Shown here: positions 9,323 to 17,721 of the stretch, piece after piece
Position numbering within the stretch: the stretch's first letter is position 1
Layout of the letters: the number at the start of each line of letters is the position of its first letter
Source of the DNA: Chitinophaga silvisoli
Lineage (GTDB): Bacteria > Bacteroidota > Bacteroidia > Chitinophagales > Chitinophagaceae
DNA: 64,000 nucleotides
Assembly: GCF_003412465.1 (NCBI RefSeq)
Contig: NZ_QTJV01000001.1
Span: forward strand, 1-64,000
Direction: 5' to 3'
Notes under the pieces: model-generated
Databases searched by the model: none
What the model saw: only the letters and a program-made list of their open reading frames with translations
What the model was told of the DNA's origin: nothing
Position numbers and translations under genes: made by a program

Positions 9323-10633
9323 ATGAAAAGGATCTTACTCGTCTCTGCATTACTCATGCTGACATTCACAAGCTTCGCCCAACAATCAAGGCATGTCATC
9401 TTAATCACTATTGATGGCTTCAGGCCCGACTTTTACCAGGATGCCTCCTGGGGAATGGTTAACCTGCGTATGATGAAGGATAGTGGCAGCTATGCTGATG
9501 GGGTGAACAGCGTATTTCCGACTGTGACCTATCCCAATCACACCTCCCTCATCACTGGTGTGACACCCATGAAGCACGGCATTTATTACAACACGCCTTA
9601 TGAACCAAAGGGTGCCACCGGTGTCTGGTATTTTTATTACGATTCACTGAAAGTGCCAAGTCTCTGGGATGCAGTGCACAAAGCAGGTAGGCAATCAGCC
9701 AGCATCATATGGCCGGTATCTGTGCATGCACCTATTGATTACAACATTCCTGATGTATGGCCACTGGGCAAAAATAATGACAGGAGAATTGCGATGGCTG
9801 AAAATGCAAATCCATCTGACTTATGGCAGGAAGTTCAGGACAGCGCTACCGGCAAGATCCAGCCTGATGACTGGGCAATGAACAATGGTGAACTGATCTT
9901 CGATGAAAACATTGCCAGGATCAGTGGCTACCTGATTCAAAAATATAAACCGGCCTTCGTTACACTCCACCTTCCATGTACAGATCACTACGAACACCAG
10001 ATAGGCCGTGACGGCTACCTGGTAAGAAAATCAGTATCCGGTGCTGACAGAGCCCTCGGTACTATCCTGGAAGCCGTACACAGAGCCGGTATAGCGGATA
10101 GCACGACCATCATCGTCACCGGCGACCATGGCTTTGTGAATATTGAGAAGTCATTTAACCCCAATGTATTGTTAGCTAAAAACAATATCAAAGCCCAGTT
10201 CCATGCCTGCGGAGGTTCAGCATTCCTACACCTGGAAGATAAAAATGACAAAGCAACTGTGGATAAAGTGATCACAATACTGAAAGCATTGCCTGCGGAG
10301 CAGCAAAAAATGTTCAGAATATTGGATCGTCAGCAACTGGACAAAATAGGTGCTGACCCCAATGCTGCAATGGCGATTGCTGCCTTAGGCCACGTGACTA
10401 TTGGCGGTGCAAAGAAAGGGGAGTTAATAAAACCTGCGAAAGGAGGTACCCATGGCTACTATCCTGACTTCAAAGAAATTCAGACCGGCTTTGTAGCATA
10501 TGGTGCCGGCATCAAACAAGGCGGACATGTAAAAGAAATGAACGTGACTGACGTTGCGCCTATCATAGCAGCGTTACTGAAACTCGACTTAGGAAAGGTC
10601 GATGGAAAAGTGCCTGCAGGCATTATAAAATAA
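9323..10633 (+). CDS. Secreted alkaline-phosphatase-superfamily phosphodiesterase
   Basis: A 436-residue protein with a signal peptide (about 1-19, ending SFAQ). It belongs to the type I phosphodiesterase/nucleotide pyrophosphatase branch of the alkaline phosphatase superfamily. Metal and nucleophile motifs are visible: ITIDGFRPDF near residue 30, FPTVTYPNHTS (nucleophile Thr) near 74, and later TGDHGF and GGTHGYYP. It would hydrolyse phosphodiester or phosphomonoester bonds in the periplasm; the substrate is unknown. It stands alone and is convergent with lanB. Confidence 0.9.
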   Translation: MKRILLVSALLMLTFTSFAQQSRHVILITIDGFRPDFYQDASWGMVNLRMMKDSGSYADGVNSVFPTVTYPNHTSLITGVTPMKHGIYYNTPYEPKGATGVWYFYYDSLKVPSLWDAVHKAGRQSASIIWPVSVHAPIDYNIPDVWPLGKNNDRRIAMAENANPSDLWQEVQDSATGKIQPDDWAMNNGELIFDENIARISGYLIQKYKPAFVTLHLPCTDHYEHQIGRDGYLVRKSVSGADRALGTILEAVHRAGIADSTTIIVTGDHGFVNIEKSFNPNVLLAKNNIKAQFHACGGSAFLHLEDKNDKATVDKVITILKALPAEQQKMFRILDRQQLDKIGADPNAAMAIAALGHVTIGGAKKGELIKPAKGGTHGYYPDFKEIQTGFVAYGAGIKQGGHVKEMNVTDVAPIIAALLKLDLGKVDGKVPAGIIK

Positions 10634-10647
10634 CACTTAAACGAGGC

Positions 10648-10699
10648 CGTTTCAAAAGTAATTTGAAGAACCTTAATCGGGAAAATTACTTTTGAAACG
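10648..10699. repeat. 17-bp perfect inverted repeat overlapping the lanB stop
   Basis: Arms at 10648-10664 and 10683-10699 (17 bp, perfect, 18-nt spacer) form one hairpin between the phosphodiesterase and lanB, which are convergent. The right arm includes the lanB stop codon at 10686-10688. It may act as a bidirectional terminator, although it lacks a GC-rich stem. Fifteen bases of it (10654-10668) recur inverted at 55454-55468 inside another inverted-repeat element. Confidence 0.7.
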
Positions 10700-13694
10700 T
10701 TCCCGCCTTCTTCTGAATCGCCAGTTGCGAATCATAATATTTACTCAGAAAGTGGTATAAGACCAACTCATGCTTACGCTGTCCTGTTAATAAGATCCTG
10801 TTCAAAAACATGTGGATATAACTAGGCAGTAAATAGTCTGCAGGAATGCCTGGAGGAACTGTTGCCCTGATAAAAGCAGAGCGCTCATCGAACAATCCCT
10901 CAATACCATTTTCTCCATCCTGCCTGGGATCGAGAAAACTACTCAACTGCCGCATTTCTTGTCTATACTTACTATTCAACTGTGTCTGTAAATCCTGTGA
11001 ACCACCAAACTCCCTGAAGAAACCTTCTCTGATCACTTTCATGATCGCTGCTCTCCCCGCCAGGTCAAACCCGAAGTCCTGTAATAACACATCCACACCT
11101 CTCGCAGCCAGCAGCCATCTATATCGTTCACCGTCTTCACCTTCCAGCTGACAAATACAGTTCAATACAGCCTTACTATCAGCATGAAATACCTGCTCAC
11201 TGAACTCCATAGTTTCAGCACCATACCTTTCTATTTCCCGCACATAAGTATCCGTCTGTACTTTATATATTAGTTCCTGCTTCTGATACTGTCCGAGTTG
11301 TTCATACAGCAAATGCAGGATTTGTTGCCAGAAGGTGGGATCACTGCTATTATGAAAACGCAGGCGGATATGGTGGTCCGGGTCATTGAACCTGATAAAG
11401 AACCATTTATCCACCAGTTGCGCAGCTTCCACATGTGCAATCAGTGGTGCTATTACTGAGGTAAGCACGTCTTCTGAAGTTTTGCTGCCCCCATATAGTT
11501 TAATATAAAGCCATTCACTACCAGTTATGAACCTACGTACCGGTTCCCGGGTTATGGCCTCTACGGATGCAGAGGCACTAACTTTATTCGCAAAAGGAAT
11601 GATCACTTCATTGGTAAATCTTCCACCAACACCTTTAATCCAGCATTGATCAGGTGTTCCGATCACTTCCTGTACTGTTAGTTTCTCTTTCTTCTCCAGC
11701 ATGGATTGCAGCAGTTTTACACTCACCTGGTTCTGCAGATCTATATACAGTTCATTGTCACCCTCCATAATGGTAATGTAACGTGGCAGTTGCAGCGCTT
11801 TTAAATCATCTCCTTTCTGTAAATGCCAGGTCGCTTTTCCGAGCACGATTTTTTTATAGGTCACCCTTGGTAAAAACGCAGGTTGTACCGGCAAGTGCCA
11901 TTGCCAGCCGGTCACAGTATGTGATTGCAGATCGCAAAGGAAATGGTAGACAGGCAGACTATTCCTGGCAAAGTTATGTGCCGTGCTAAGCCTTGGAATG
12001 ACCCGTTTATTATAACGCCTGGAGCGTAAAACGATTTTATTCTGACGAATACTGACCATCAGATCTGTAATAGGAAATTGCTTGTCCGGAGCCACGCTGC
12101 CATTGCCGAGGTACACGATTTCATATTCTCTCAATTGAGGTCGTAGAAGGATATTGCCAGTTCTGGCTTCGGGCAGATGCACGACTTCTGCATAGATCAC
12201 ATCAGGATCCTGTTGTTCTTCCTCTCGTAAGCACTCTTTTACATGGGCCAACAACTGTGCATCTCCATGACAAAATCTCCCCAGCAAATTAGCAGAAGAA
12301 GGTCCGCTGAAGCCATTAAATTCAAACAAATATTCCCCGCCATCTATCGTTTCTGCACTGCTGCCATGTAAACTTCCCATCAGGTACATACTCGATGGCA
12401 ATACTACTGGTACAGGGCTTTTCAGGGTTTCCAGATCAGCATCTGTCAACTCTAAAGAGGTCTTGCCTTGTTGCATACAAAGGTGCAGTTTCTCCAGCTG
12501 AAAACTCCGCAGCTGACTCCATTGAAGATTTGTCTGCTCCTCGTTATTCTGAATTACCAGGTCATCAATCAATGGAGTATGATCCGACTGACTATTGCCA
12601 TATCCAATACCAGCTTCGTTATCCAATGCCAGTGCCAGCGATACTTCCTGCTCTTCATACCGCTCTCTGAAGCGGTTCATGAAGTTGCTCATATCTGTAT
12701 TGGTATTCGGTCTCGCCATTTTCCACAAAGGCAATACCTGGTCCTGCAAATCCCTGATCAAAGTAGCACTGATCGTATTCTGTGTAGTTGCTAAAAACAA
12801 ATCCGTCTGCACCAGGTCTTTACTCTTGGTATCAGGCAATAATTCCTGTACCAAAGCATGTGTGCGCAGGTACTTATCCACACCTGTAGTGGTATCAGAT
12901 AATAATTGTTGGATCTGTGCCAGGGTTGCTGCAATAGCCCCCGTACCTGATAATGTGGATAAGCGCTTTAATAAGTAAGAGAAAAATTCCTCGCCGGTCA
13001 CCGTAGGTTCCAGTTCACTCACCAATAGTTGGTTGATGATCAGCTCATCAATAAATTCCCTCGCATCTTCTTCCGTAATCTCTTCATCCACAATGGCAGC
13101 ACAAAGTTCTGCAATGGTAGCGCCATCCCGGGCGACAGCCAACAAGGTTTCCAGGTAAGGGGTCCTGCTCACCGCCGCCAGCTCATAGTTCCTGAATTTA
13201 TTCTTAACTGTAAACCCAGCATATCGGAAAGTATCAGCTACCGGGTAAATAGAATTGTTAGGGAAATACCGTAATTGAACCTTTAACGCTGGCAATTGGG
13301 CGATCATGGCTGCCAGCTCTGCCACATAATTCATATCCAGCCGGCAATGTTTTTTATGCTCCTGACCGATTTCGATAGCCGTAGAGGCAGCATAGTGCCC
13401 GGTGGCACAGCCCGCGAATAGTCCATAAGGAGTACAACGGGTACTCATTCTCAGCACATACCTATACAGCGCCATACACATTTTCTCACTACCCGCACCA
13501 CCCTGCAACCACTTCATAAGCTCCTGGTACAACTCCGGCGATGCAATGTAAATCGCCTCCTGCATAGCCGGATCCTGAAACAGCGATTGCAGCCTGGCAG
13601 GTAAGGCTGCCATATCAATTTGCTCAAACTGATCTAAGAACTGGATTGACTGTAATGGTGTGCGTACTAAATAAAAGTCCTTGACGGTGATCAT
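10686..13694 (-). CDS. lanB: Class I lanthipeptide dehydratase LanB (full length)
   Basis: A 1002-residue LanB. Residues about 1-650 form the lantibiotic dehydratase N domain. It has the family signature around RMSTRCTPYGLFAG (82-95) that belongs to the tRNA-Glu-dependent glutamylation site. Residues about 720-1000 form the SpaB_C-like elimination domain (WLYIKLYGG, then FFIRFNDPDHHIRLRFH). Both halves are therefore in one chain, unlike split LanB systems. It would glutamylate and then dehydrate Ser/Thr in the two precursors encoded divergently at 13845-14163. It is alone on its strand and shares a 150-bp divergent promoter region with the precursors. No linked transporter or protease gene was found. 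Confidence 0.95.
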   Translation of the reverse strand: MITVKDFYLVRTPLQSIQFLDQFEQIDMAALPARLQSLFQDPAMQEAIYIASPELYQELMKWLQGGAGSEKMCMALYRYVLRMSTRCTPYGLFAGCATGHYAASTAIEIGQEHKKHCRLDMNYVAELAAMIAQLPALKVQLRYFPNNSIYPVADTFRYAGFTVKNKFRNYELAAVSRTPYLETLLAVARDGATIAELCAAIVDEEITEEDAREFIDELIINQLLVSELEPTVTGEEFFSYLLKRLSTLSGTGAIAATLAQIQQLLSDTTTGVDKYLRTHALVQELLPDTKSKDLVQTDLFLATTQNTISATLIRDLQDQVLPLWKMARPNTNTDMSNFMNRFRERYEEQEVSLALALDNEAGIGYGNSQSDHTPLIDDLVIQNNEEQTNLQWSQLRSFQLEKLHLCMQQGKTSLELTDADLETLKSPVPVVLPSSMYLMGSLHGSSAETIDGGEYLFEFNGFSGPSSANLLGRFCHGDAQLLAHVKECLREEEQQDPDVIYAEVVHLPEARTGNILLRPQLREYEIVYLGNGSVAPDKQFPITDLMVSIRQNKIVLRSRRYNKRVIPRLSTAHNFARNSLPVYHFLCDLQSHTVTGWQWHLPVQPAFLPRVTYKKIVLGKATWHLQKGDDLKALQLPRYITIMEGDNELYIDLQNQVSVKLLQSMLEKKEKLTVQEVIGTPDQCWIKGVGGRFTNEVIIPFANKVSASASVEAITREPVRRFITGSEWLYIKLYGGSKTSEDVLTSVIAPLIAHVEAAQLVDKWFFIRFNDPDHHIRLRFHNSSDPTFWQQILHLLYEQLGQYQKQELIYKVQTDTYVREIERYGAETMEFSEQVFHADSKAVLNCICQLEGEDGERYRWLLAARGVDVLLQDFGFDLAGRAAIMKVIREGFFREFGGSQDLQTQLNSKYRQEMRQLSSFLDPRQDGENGIEGLFDERSAFIRATVPPGIPADYLLPSYIHMFLNRILLTGQRKHELVLYHFLSKYYDSQLAIQKKAGTFQK

Positions 13695-13730
13695 ATAGGA
13701 TGGGCTAAGTATAGTAAGATAACATTATTG

Positions 13731-13744
13731 TCTTGCCTGCAAGA
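13731..13744. promoter_or_regulatory. Palindrome in the lanB/lanA divergent promoter region
   Basis: TCTTGC-CT-GCAAGA is a perfect 6+6 dyad in the 150-bp region between the lanB start (13694) and the first precursor (13845). A second, looser dyad CAACT-N8-AGTTG is at 13769-13786. Either could be an operator for shared control, for example by the response regulator at 15405-16013. This is inference from position and symmetry only. Confidence 0.35.
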
Positions 13745-13844
13745 TACCCTGAAAGGGGGAAATTTCTTCAACTGGACAACAAGTTGTGAAAATCACCCTG
13801 CCTGTGGATATTTTCTATTTAACTTAAAATAAATTCTATTAACC

Positions 13845-13979
13845 ATGAAAAAGCAAAGCGCTAAAAAGCTCTCCCTCGGCAAGATCCGTATTGCGAACCT
13901 GAAAGCCCAGCAATTTGAAGACAAGAAGCCTACACTCGTCACCGGCTGCAGTTTTAGAAAATGCACGCCAACAATTTAA
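13845..13979 (+). CDS. Class I lanthipeptide precursor peptide 1
   Basis: A 44-residue peptide. The leader begins MKKQSAKKLSLGKIRIANL, the KKLxLxKxxIxxL pattern seen in Bacteroidota class I lanthipeptide leaders (likely the LanB recognition region). The C-terminal core has Thr30, Thr33, Ser36, Thr41 and Thr43 with Cys35 and Cys40, enough for two thioether rings. The leader/core border is not marked by a Gly-Gly; it is probably near the LysLysPro at 27-29. It lies next to lanB and lanC and is one of two tandem, leader-similar precursors 22 nt apart. Confidence 0.9.
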   Translation: MKKQSAKKLSLGKIRIANLKAQQFEDKKPTLVTGCSFRKCTPTI

Positions 13980-14001
13980 ATCACCCTCAAAATAAAATCT
14001 C

Positions 14002-14163
14002 ATGAAAAAACAATCCACCAAAAAATTGAACTTAGGTAAAGTGAAAATCGCTTCACTGCAAGGCACTAAACAGGACAAGGCTGCCACCGTATCATTTGCG
14101 GTTTGCACTAACAATGCCAGCCAGGTTCTGTCTATCTGCAGTATCGACTCTTGCAGATATTGA
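14002..14163 (+). CDS. Class I lanthipeptide precursor peptide 2
   Basis: A 53-residue peptide with nearly the same leader as its neighbour (MKKQSTKKLNLGKVKIASL) but a different core. The core has Cys35, Cys46 and Cys51, with Thr29, Ser31, Thr36, Ser40, Ser44, Ser47 and Ser50 as possible dehydration sites, and ends in Arg-Tyr. Up to three rings are possible. The leader is conserved while the core diverges, as expected for paralogous substrates of one LanB/LanC pair. A two-component product is possible but not shown. Confidence 0.9.
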   Translation: MKKQSTKKLNLGKVKIASLQGTKQDKAATVSFAVCTNNASQVLSICSIDSCRY

Positions 14164-14170
14164 GTATTAG

Positions 14171-14202
14171 AAAAGGGGCTTGCCGTAAAGTGAGCCCCTT
14201 TT
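14171..14202 (+). terminator. Hairpin between the precursors and lanC (terminator/attenuator)
   Basis: A 10-bp perfect stem AAAAGGGGCT / AGCCCCTTTT with a 12-nt loop, starting 8 nt after the second precursor stop and ending 14 nt before the lanC start. Partial termination here would give more precursor mRNA than lanC mRNA, a common arrangement in lanthipeptide operons (family knowledge; the strength is not measured). Confidence 0.8.
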
Positions 14203-14216
14203 CGTAGCTTAGGCCT

Positions 14217-15374
14217 ATGTACCAGAAAAGAGTAACCCATATCCTGAAAGACATCAGCCAGCAGCTGGATCAACTCCTCAAAACAGACCATCAGCCCGGA
14301 TTATTGGGCGGGCACACGGGTTGTGCATTATTCTACGCTTACTACTACCAACTCACCGGAAAAGAAAAATACCTCGAAAAAGTCCATGAACTCGTACTCA
14401 ACAGTATGGATGCCATGTCATCCGGCGAATTGCTGCCTTCTCATTGCAATGGTATAGCCGGCATGGTATGGTGCATTCAGCACCTCATGAACCAGGGCTT
14501 TGTAGATGGAGATATGGAAGAGATTTTTTCCGATGTGGATGCACTACTGGGCCAACAAATGATTGCAGACCTGAATAACCGGCAATACGATTTCCTGCAC
14601 GAAGGACTGGGTATCGCTGTATATTTTTTAGAAAAAGAATCACCCAGCCCCTGGCTCTCACAGGTGGTTACCGCATTGCAAGCTGCCGCTACCCATCTCC
14701 CACAGGGTATCAGCTGGGAAGACCGTTTCTCCCGGCAATCAGTACCTTCCCTGCCTGATGAGCCTTGCTACAATTTAGGCATAGCACATGGTATGCCTGC
14801 GATCACAACCATTTTATCCAGGATAAAAGCAAAGGGAATCGACACCGGTCATTTAGTAGAAAAAAGTCTGGACTGGATGCTGTCAGTAAGCAATCCGGCC
14901 GGATCTTCCTCCATATATCCCACACTTGTGAACAAGGAAGGAGTCGCACTCACTGCCAGGCATAGCCGTATGGGCTGGTGTTATGGTGATCTGCCGGTGG
15001 CCATGACGCTGTTAAATGGCGGATATGCCGACAAGGCCTACGAAATCCTGGCCCATAGTATACAAAACAGGAATGTTCAGAATGGCATGGTGCACGACAC
15101 CTGTATTTGTCATGGAAGTGCAGGTATTGCACATATCTTCAACAGAGCGTATCTTCATACAAAGGACTCCCTCCTGAGACAGGGAGCCGAAAAATGGTTA
15201 CAACATACTATTGAACTTTATGAGAGCCCTGCCGGCTTAGGATTTTATGCCGATGGAAAATACGAAATAAAGGAAGGAATCCTGGAAGGCATAGCCGGCG
15301 TAGGACTAGCCCTGATAGCCGCTGTGGACAAGGATACGGACCCAGCCTGGGATAGGTGTATCCTGCTTTCCTAG
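14217..15374 (+). CDS. lanC: Lanthionine synthetase C family protein LanC
   Basis: A 385-residue LanC cyclase. The zinc ligands are visible: Cys255 in WCYG (254-257) and Cys298-His299 in CICHGSAG. GIAHG, which holds a conserved active-site His in LanC enzymes, also occurs. The repeated GxxG/hydrophobic pattern fits the alpha/alpha-toroid fold. It adds Cys thiols to dehydrated residues to form (methyl)lanthionine rings in the upstream precursors. It starts 14 nt after the hairpin and is followed 30 nt later by a response regulator, so both probably sit on the precursor transcript. Confidence 0.94.
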   Translation: MYQKRVTHILKDISQQLDQLLKTDHQPGLLGGHTGCALFYAYYYQLTGKEKYLEKVHELVLNSMDAMSSGELLPSHCNGIAGMVWCIQHLMNQGFVDGDMEEIFSDVDALLGQQMIADLNNRQYDFLHEGLGIAVYFLEKESPSPWLSQVVTALQAAATHLPQGISWEDRFSRQSVPSLPDEPCYNLGIAHGMPAITTILSRIKAKGIDTGHLVEKSLDWMLSVSNPAGSSSIYPTLVNKEGVALTARHSRMGWCYGDLPVAMTLLNGGYADKAYEILAHSIQNRNVQNGMVHDTCICHGSAGIAHIFNRAYLHTKDSLLRQGAEKWLQHTIELYESPAGLGFYADGKYEIKEGILEGIAGVGLALIAAVDKDTDPAWDRCILLS

Positions 15375-15404
15375 GAATTAGTAAATTATATAATTGAGAA
15401 ACCC

Positions 15405-16013
15405 ATGATCCGCCTGTATTTTGTGGATAATCATCCATTGATCCTGGAAGGGCTGCGTGCATTGCTAAAGGGCGCACCCGACATCATCGTCGCCGGACAA
15501 GCCCGCAATGGTACGAGTTGCCTGAACTTCCTTTCAACACATGCTATTGATGTGATCCTTACTGATGTGTGCCTGCCTGATATCGATGGGCTGGATTTGT
15601 GTGCCGCTATAAAAGTTGAATATCCGCAAGTCCAGGTACTTGCATTGAGTTCCTGCAGGGATGTGAAGTATATAACTGAAATGATGGCCCACGGAGCCAG
15701 TGGGTATGTAATGAAGGACGCGGACAGGGAGGAATTGCTGGAGGCAATTCATACAGCGCATCTAGGAGGCACTTATTTTTCCCCGGGCGTGAACCAGTTA
15801 TTGGGAGAGGGGAAAAAGCATCACCTGACACGCCGGGAGAAAGAAGTGCTGTCGCTGATAGCTGAAGGGAATACAAATCCTGAAATAGCGGAGAAATTGT
15901 TTATTAGTGCTGATACGGTGAATAGTCACCGGAAGAACCTGCTGGCCAAACTGGAAGTCAAAAACACTGCCATGTTAATAAAATATGCGGTTGATAATAA
16001 CCTGTTAGTATAA
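15405..16013 (+). CDS. LuxR/NarL-family response regulator
   Basis: A 202-residue two-domain regulator. The receiver domain (about 1-120) has Asp8, the phospho-acceptor Asp54 (ILTDVCLPDIDG) and the conserved Lys in VMKDA. The C-terminal LuxR-type HTH (about 137-200) begins LTRREKEVLSLIAEGNTNPE. No histidine kinase is adjacent, so its partner is unknown. Its place at the end of the lanthipeptide operon suggests it regulates that locus, the neighbouring lipid operon, or both (inference). The start is the ATG directly before the receiver domain. Confidence 0.9.
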   Translation: MIRLYFVDNHPLILEGLRALLKGAPDIIVAGQARNGTSCLNFLSTHAIDVILTDVCLPDIDGLDLCAAIKVEYPQVQVLALSSCRDVKYITEMMAHGASGYVMKDADREELLEAIHTAHLGGTYFSPGVNQLLGEGKKHHLTRREKEVLSLIAEGNTNPEIAEKLFISADTVNSHRKNLLAKLEVKNTAMLIKYAVDNNLLV

Positions 16014-16017
16014 AAAA

Positions 16018-16037
16018 GGCCCTCCGTAAGGAGGGCC
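16018..16037. terminator. Bidirectional terminator between convergent genes
   Basis: An 8-bp GC-rich stem GGCCCTCC / GGAGGGCC with a GTAA tetraloop, preceded by six A and followed by a moderately T-rich stretch. It separates the response regulator (plus) from the hypothetical gene (minus). Confidence 0.85.
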
Positions 16038-16048
16038 GCTGACTTTTA

Positions 16049-17158
16049 TTAATTACTCTTAAATTCTATCTTATCTACAACCACTTCCAGCTTCTTTAAT
16101 ACCCCCATATCCGTCTTCACTTTCTTGTCTCCCGTCACCTTATCATACATACCCGGATCCCCTGAGTTATTCGCCTTAAACAACACCAACACACCCTTTC
16201 CTGCAATTGATCCACCTTCCCAGCTATTCACAATCCCGCCATCTGTCCACTCAAAACCATTGATCTTAAAATCACGGCCATTTACTTTCACCACCTTATC
16301 CAAAGGATCACCTACCTTAATCCCAAATGGAGACTTCCACTTAGAATGCGGCTTCGTAAAAGTAATGGTTGGACTCTTATCACCGTCAAAGATCACCTGC
16401 ATCTCATTGTCAGTATCAGGGAATACAAAGTAGGCATTGCCTGCATCGTTGCCTGCCAGGTCCGTCGTACCACGGTACACTACATTCTCCTTCCCGTACA
16501 GGTTTTCCAGTTCCTGTGGAGTACGAAGTTTAAACAGTGTACGTACATCCCAGTTATAATCATCCCCGGATGCCGCAGTAGTTGTAGCCCCGGCTGTAGT
16601 GTCGCCGGGTTCTTTTACCCCGGCTGATGCCGCTGTAGGCGTATTATCATAAGAAGTCGTTGTCGCTTCTTCTTCAGTCAGTTTTTTCGTAGCCGGTTTC
16701 TTTGCCGGAATAGGCTGTGGCGTTGCCGCAGCTACCGGCATGGTACCCATCTTGATGATAGTCGCCTTTTCTTCAATCAGCGCCTTACTTTCATTCTTAT
16801 ACTTATTCACAGTATAAGTCGCCAGTGGATACACACTGCCACTCAGTACTCCCATCTCACGGAGATATGCGATCAGGGTCTGACGGTTACAATCGTTATA
16901 CTGGTACAAAAACTTCAGGGATTCATCCAATGCTGCCGGATCACTTTTCAGATCGGTCATCGTCTTATCAATATCCAACCCGCCGGTACCGCTTTTGGAA
17001 AGCTGGTCGGCAATGAAAAGCTCGGCCTGATGATTCTTTTGCTGATAACGTTCAGCTACCCTATTGGAAAAGTCCTCTGCTATATTAGCGGAAAGTTTTG
17101 TCTGTGCGCTCAGTGCTATGGGGAGCAGGAGCATGAAAAATGCTAGAAACCTTTTCAT
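16049..17158 (-). CDS. Hypothetical secreted protein
   Basis: About 369 residues, starting at the Met before a clear signal peptide (KRFLAFFMLLLPIALSAQ). The open frame extends 20 codons upstream, but that would bury the signal sequence. The N-terminal half is helical and includes a Thr/Ala/Pro-rich linker. The C-terminal half begins near DYNWDVRTLFKLRTP and looks like a compact globular domain with several Gly-Asp turns. I do not recognise the family. It lies 3' of the lipid operon on the same strand, with a 74-bp gap from the membrane-protein gene, and may or may not be co-transcribed. Confidence 0.75.
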   Translation of the reverse strand: MKRFLAFFMLLLPIALSAQTKLSANIAEDFSNRVAERYQQKNHQAELFIADQLSKSGTGGLDIDKTMTDLKSDPAALDESLKFLYQYNDCNRQTLIAYLREMGVLSGSVYPLATYTVNKYKNESKALIEEKATIIKMGTMPVAAATPQPIPAKKPATKKLTEEEATTTSYDNTPTAASAGVKEPGDTTAGATTTAASGDDYNWDVRTLFKLRTPQELENLYGKENVVYRGTTDLAGNDAGNAYFVFPDTDNEMQVIFDGDKSPTITFTKPHSKWKSPFGIKVGDPLDKVVKVNGRDFKINGFEWTDGGIVNSWEGGSIAGKGVLVLFKANNSGDPGMYDKVTGDKKVKTDMGVLKKLEVVVDKIEFKSN

Positions 17159-17232
17159 CCATGTGAATTTAATGATAGCAACGACCGCTATCGGGTTAAT
17201 AACGGGCATCACAGTCACTAAATTATGTAATA

Positions 17233-17721
17233 TTACGCAGACGGCAGTTTTTTCACTACATATAGCGGCAACCAGGTAAATAGTATTGCCAGTCCACCCG
17301 CTATACCCCCCGAAATAAGTGCCAGCCAGCTCCCCTCAAAACTATAGCCCGCCGGCATACTCACATGCACGATCCACATGACACCCGCCACCAGCACTAC
17401 CGTAGCCAAAGCATTCACACCGGCCAGTTTCAACATAAACGGTATCCGTGGATAGCCTTGGGGAAACAAAGGTGTCAGCCCGTTTTTCTCTGAAAAGGTG
17501 ATGCATTTCTTTAATATGTCGAACGTGATGCCAAAAGGCACAAATACCGACATGGGAATCAGGAAACGCGCCATAGAATGCGCCCCATGAAATAAACTCA
17601 CTGCATGCCTGTCCTCAAACCCGAAATAAGGTACAATCGCATTAATCAGCAGGTTGGTGATGAAATAGATATATAATTGCTTACGTGTGAATACCTTTAG
17701 CAGCTTATCCCTGGACCCCAT
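17233..17721 (-). CDS. Small multi-pass membrane protein of the lipid operon
   Basis: A 162-residue protein with about four hydrophobic segments (near 16-36, 50-70, 92-118 and 128-155), so it is probably an inner-membrane protein. I recognise no family. Its start overlaps the upstream acyltransferase gene by 17 nt, which indicates translational coupling and membership in the operon. It could help export or anchor the lipid product, but nothing in the sequence proves this. Confidence 0.8.
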   Translation of the reverse strand: MGSRDKLLKVFTRKQLYIYFITNLLINAIVPYFGFEDRHAVSLFHGAHSMARFLIPMSVFVPFGITFDILKKCITFSEKNGLTPLFPQGYPRIPFMLKLAGVNALATVVLVAGVMWIVHVSMPAGYSFEGSWLALISGGIAGGLAILFTWLPLYVVKKLPSA

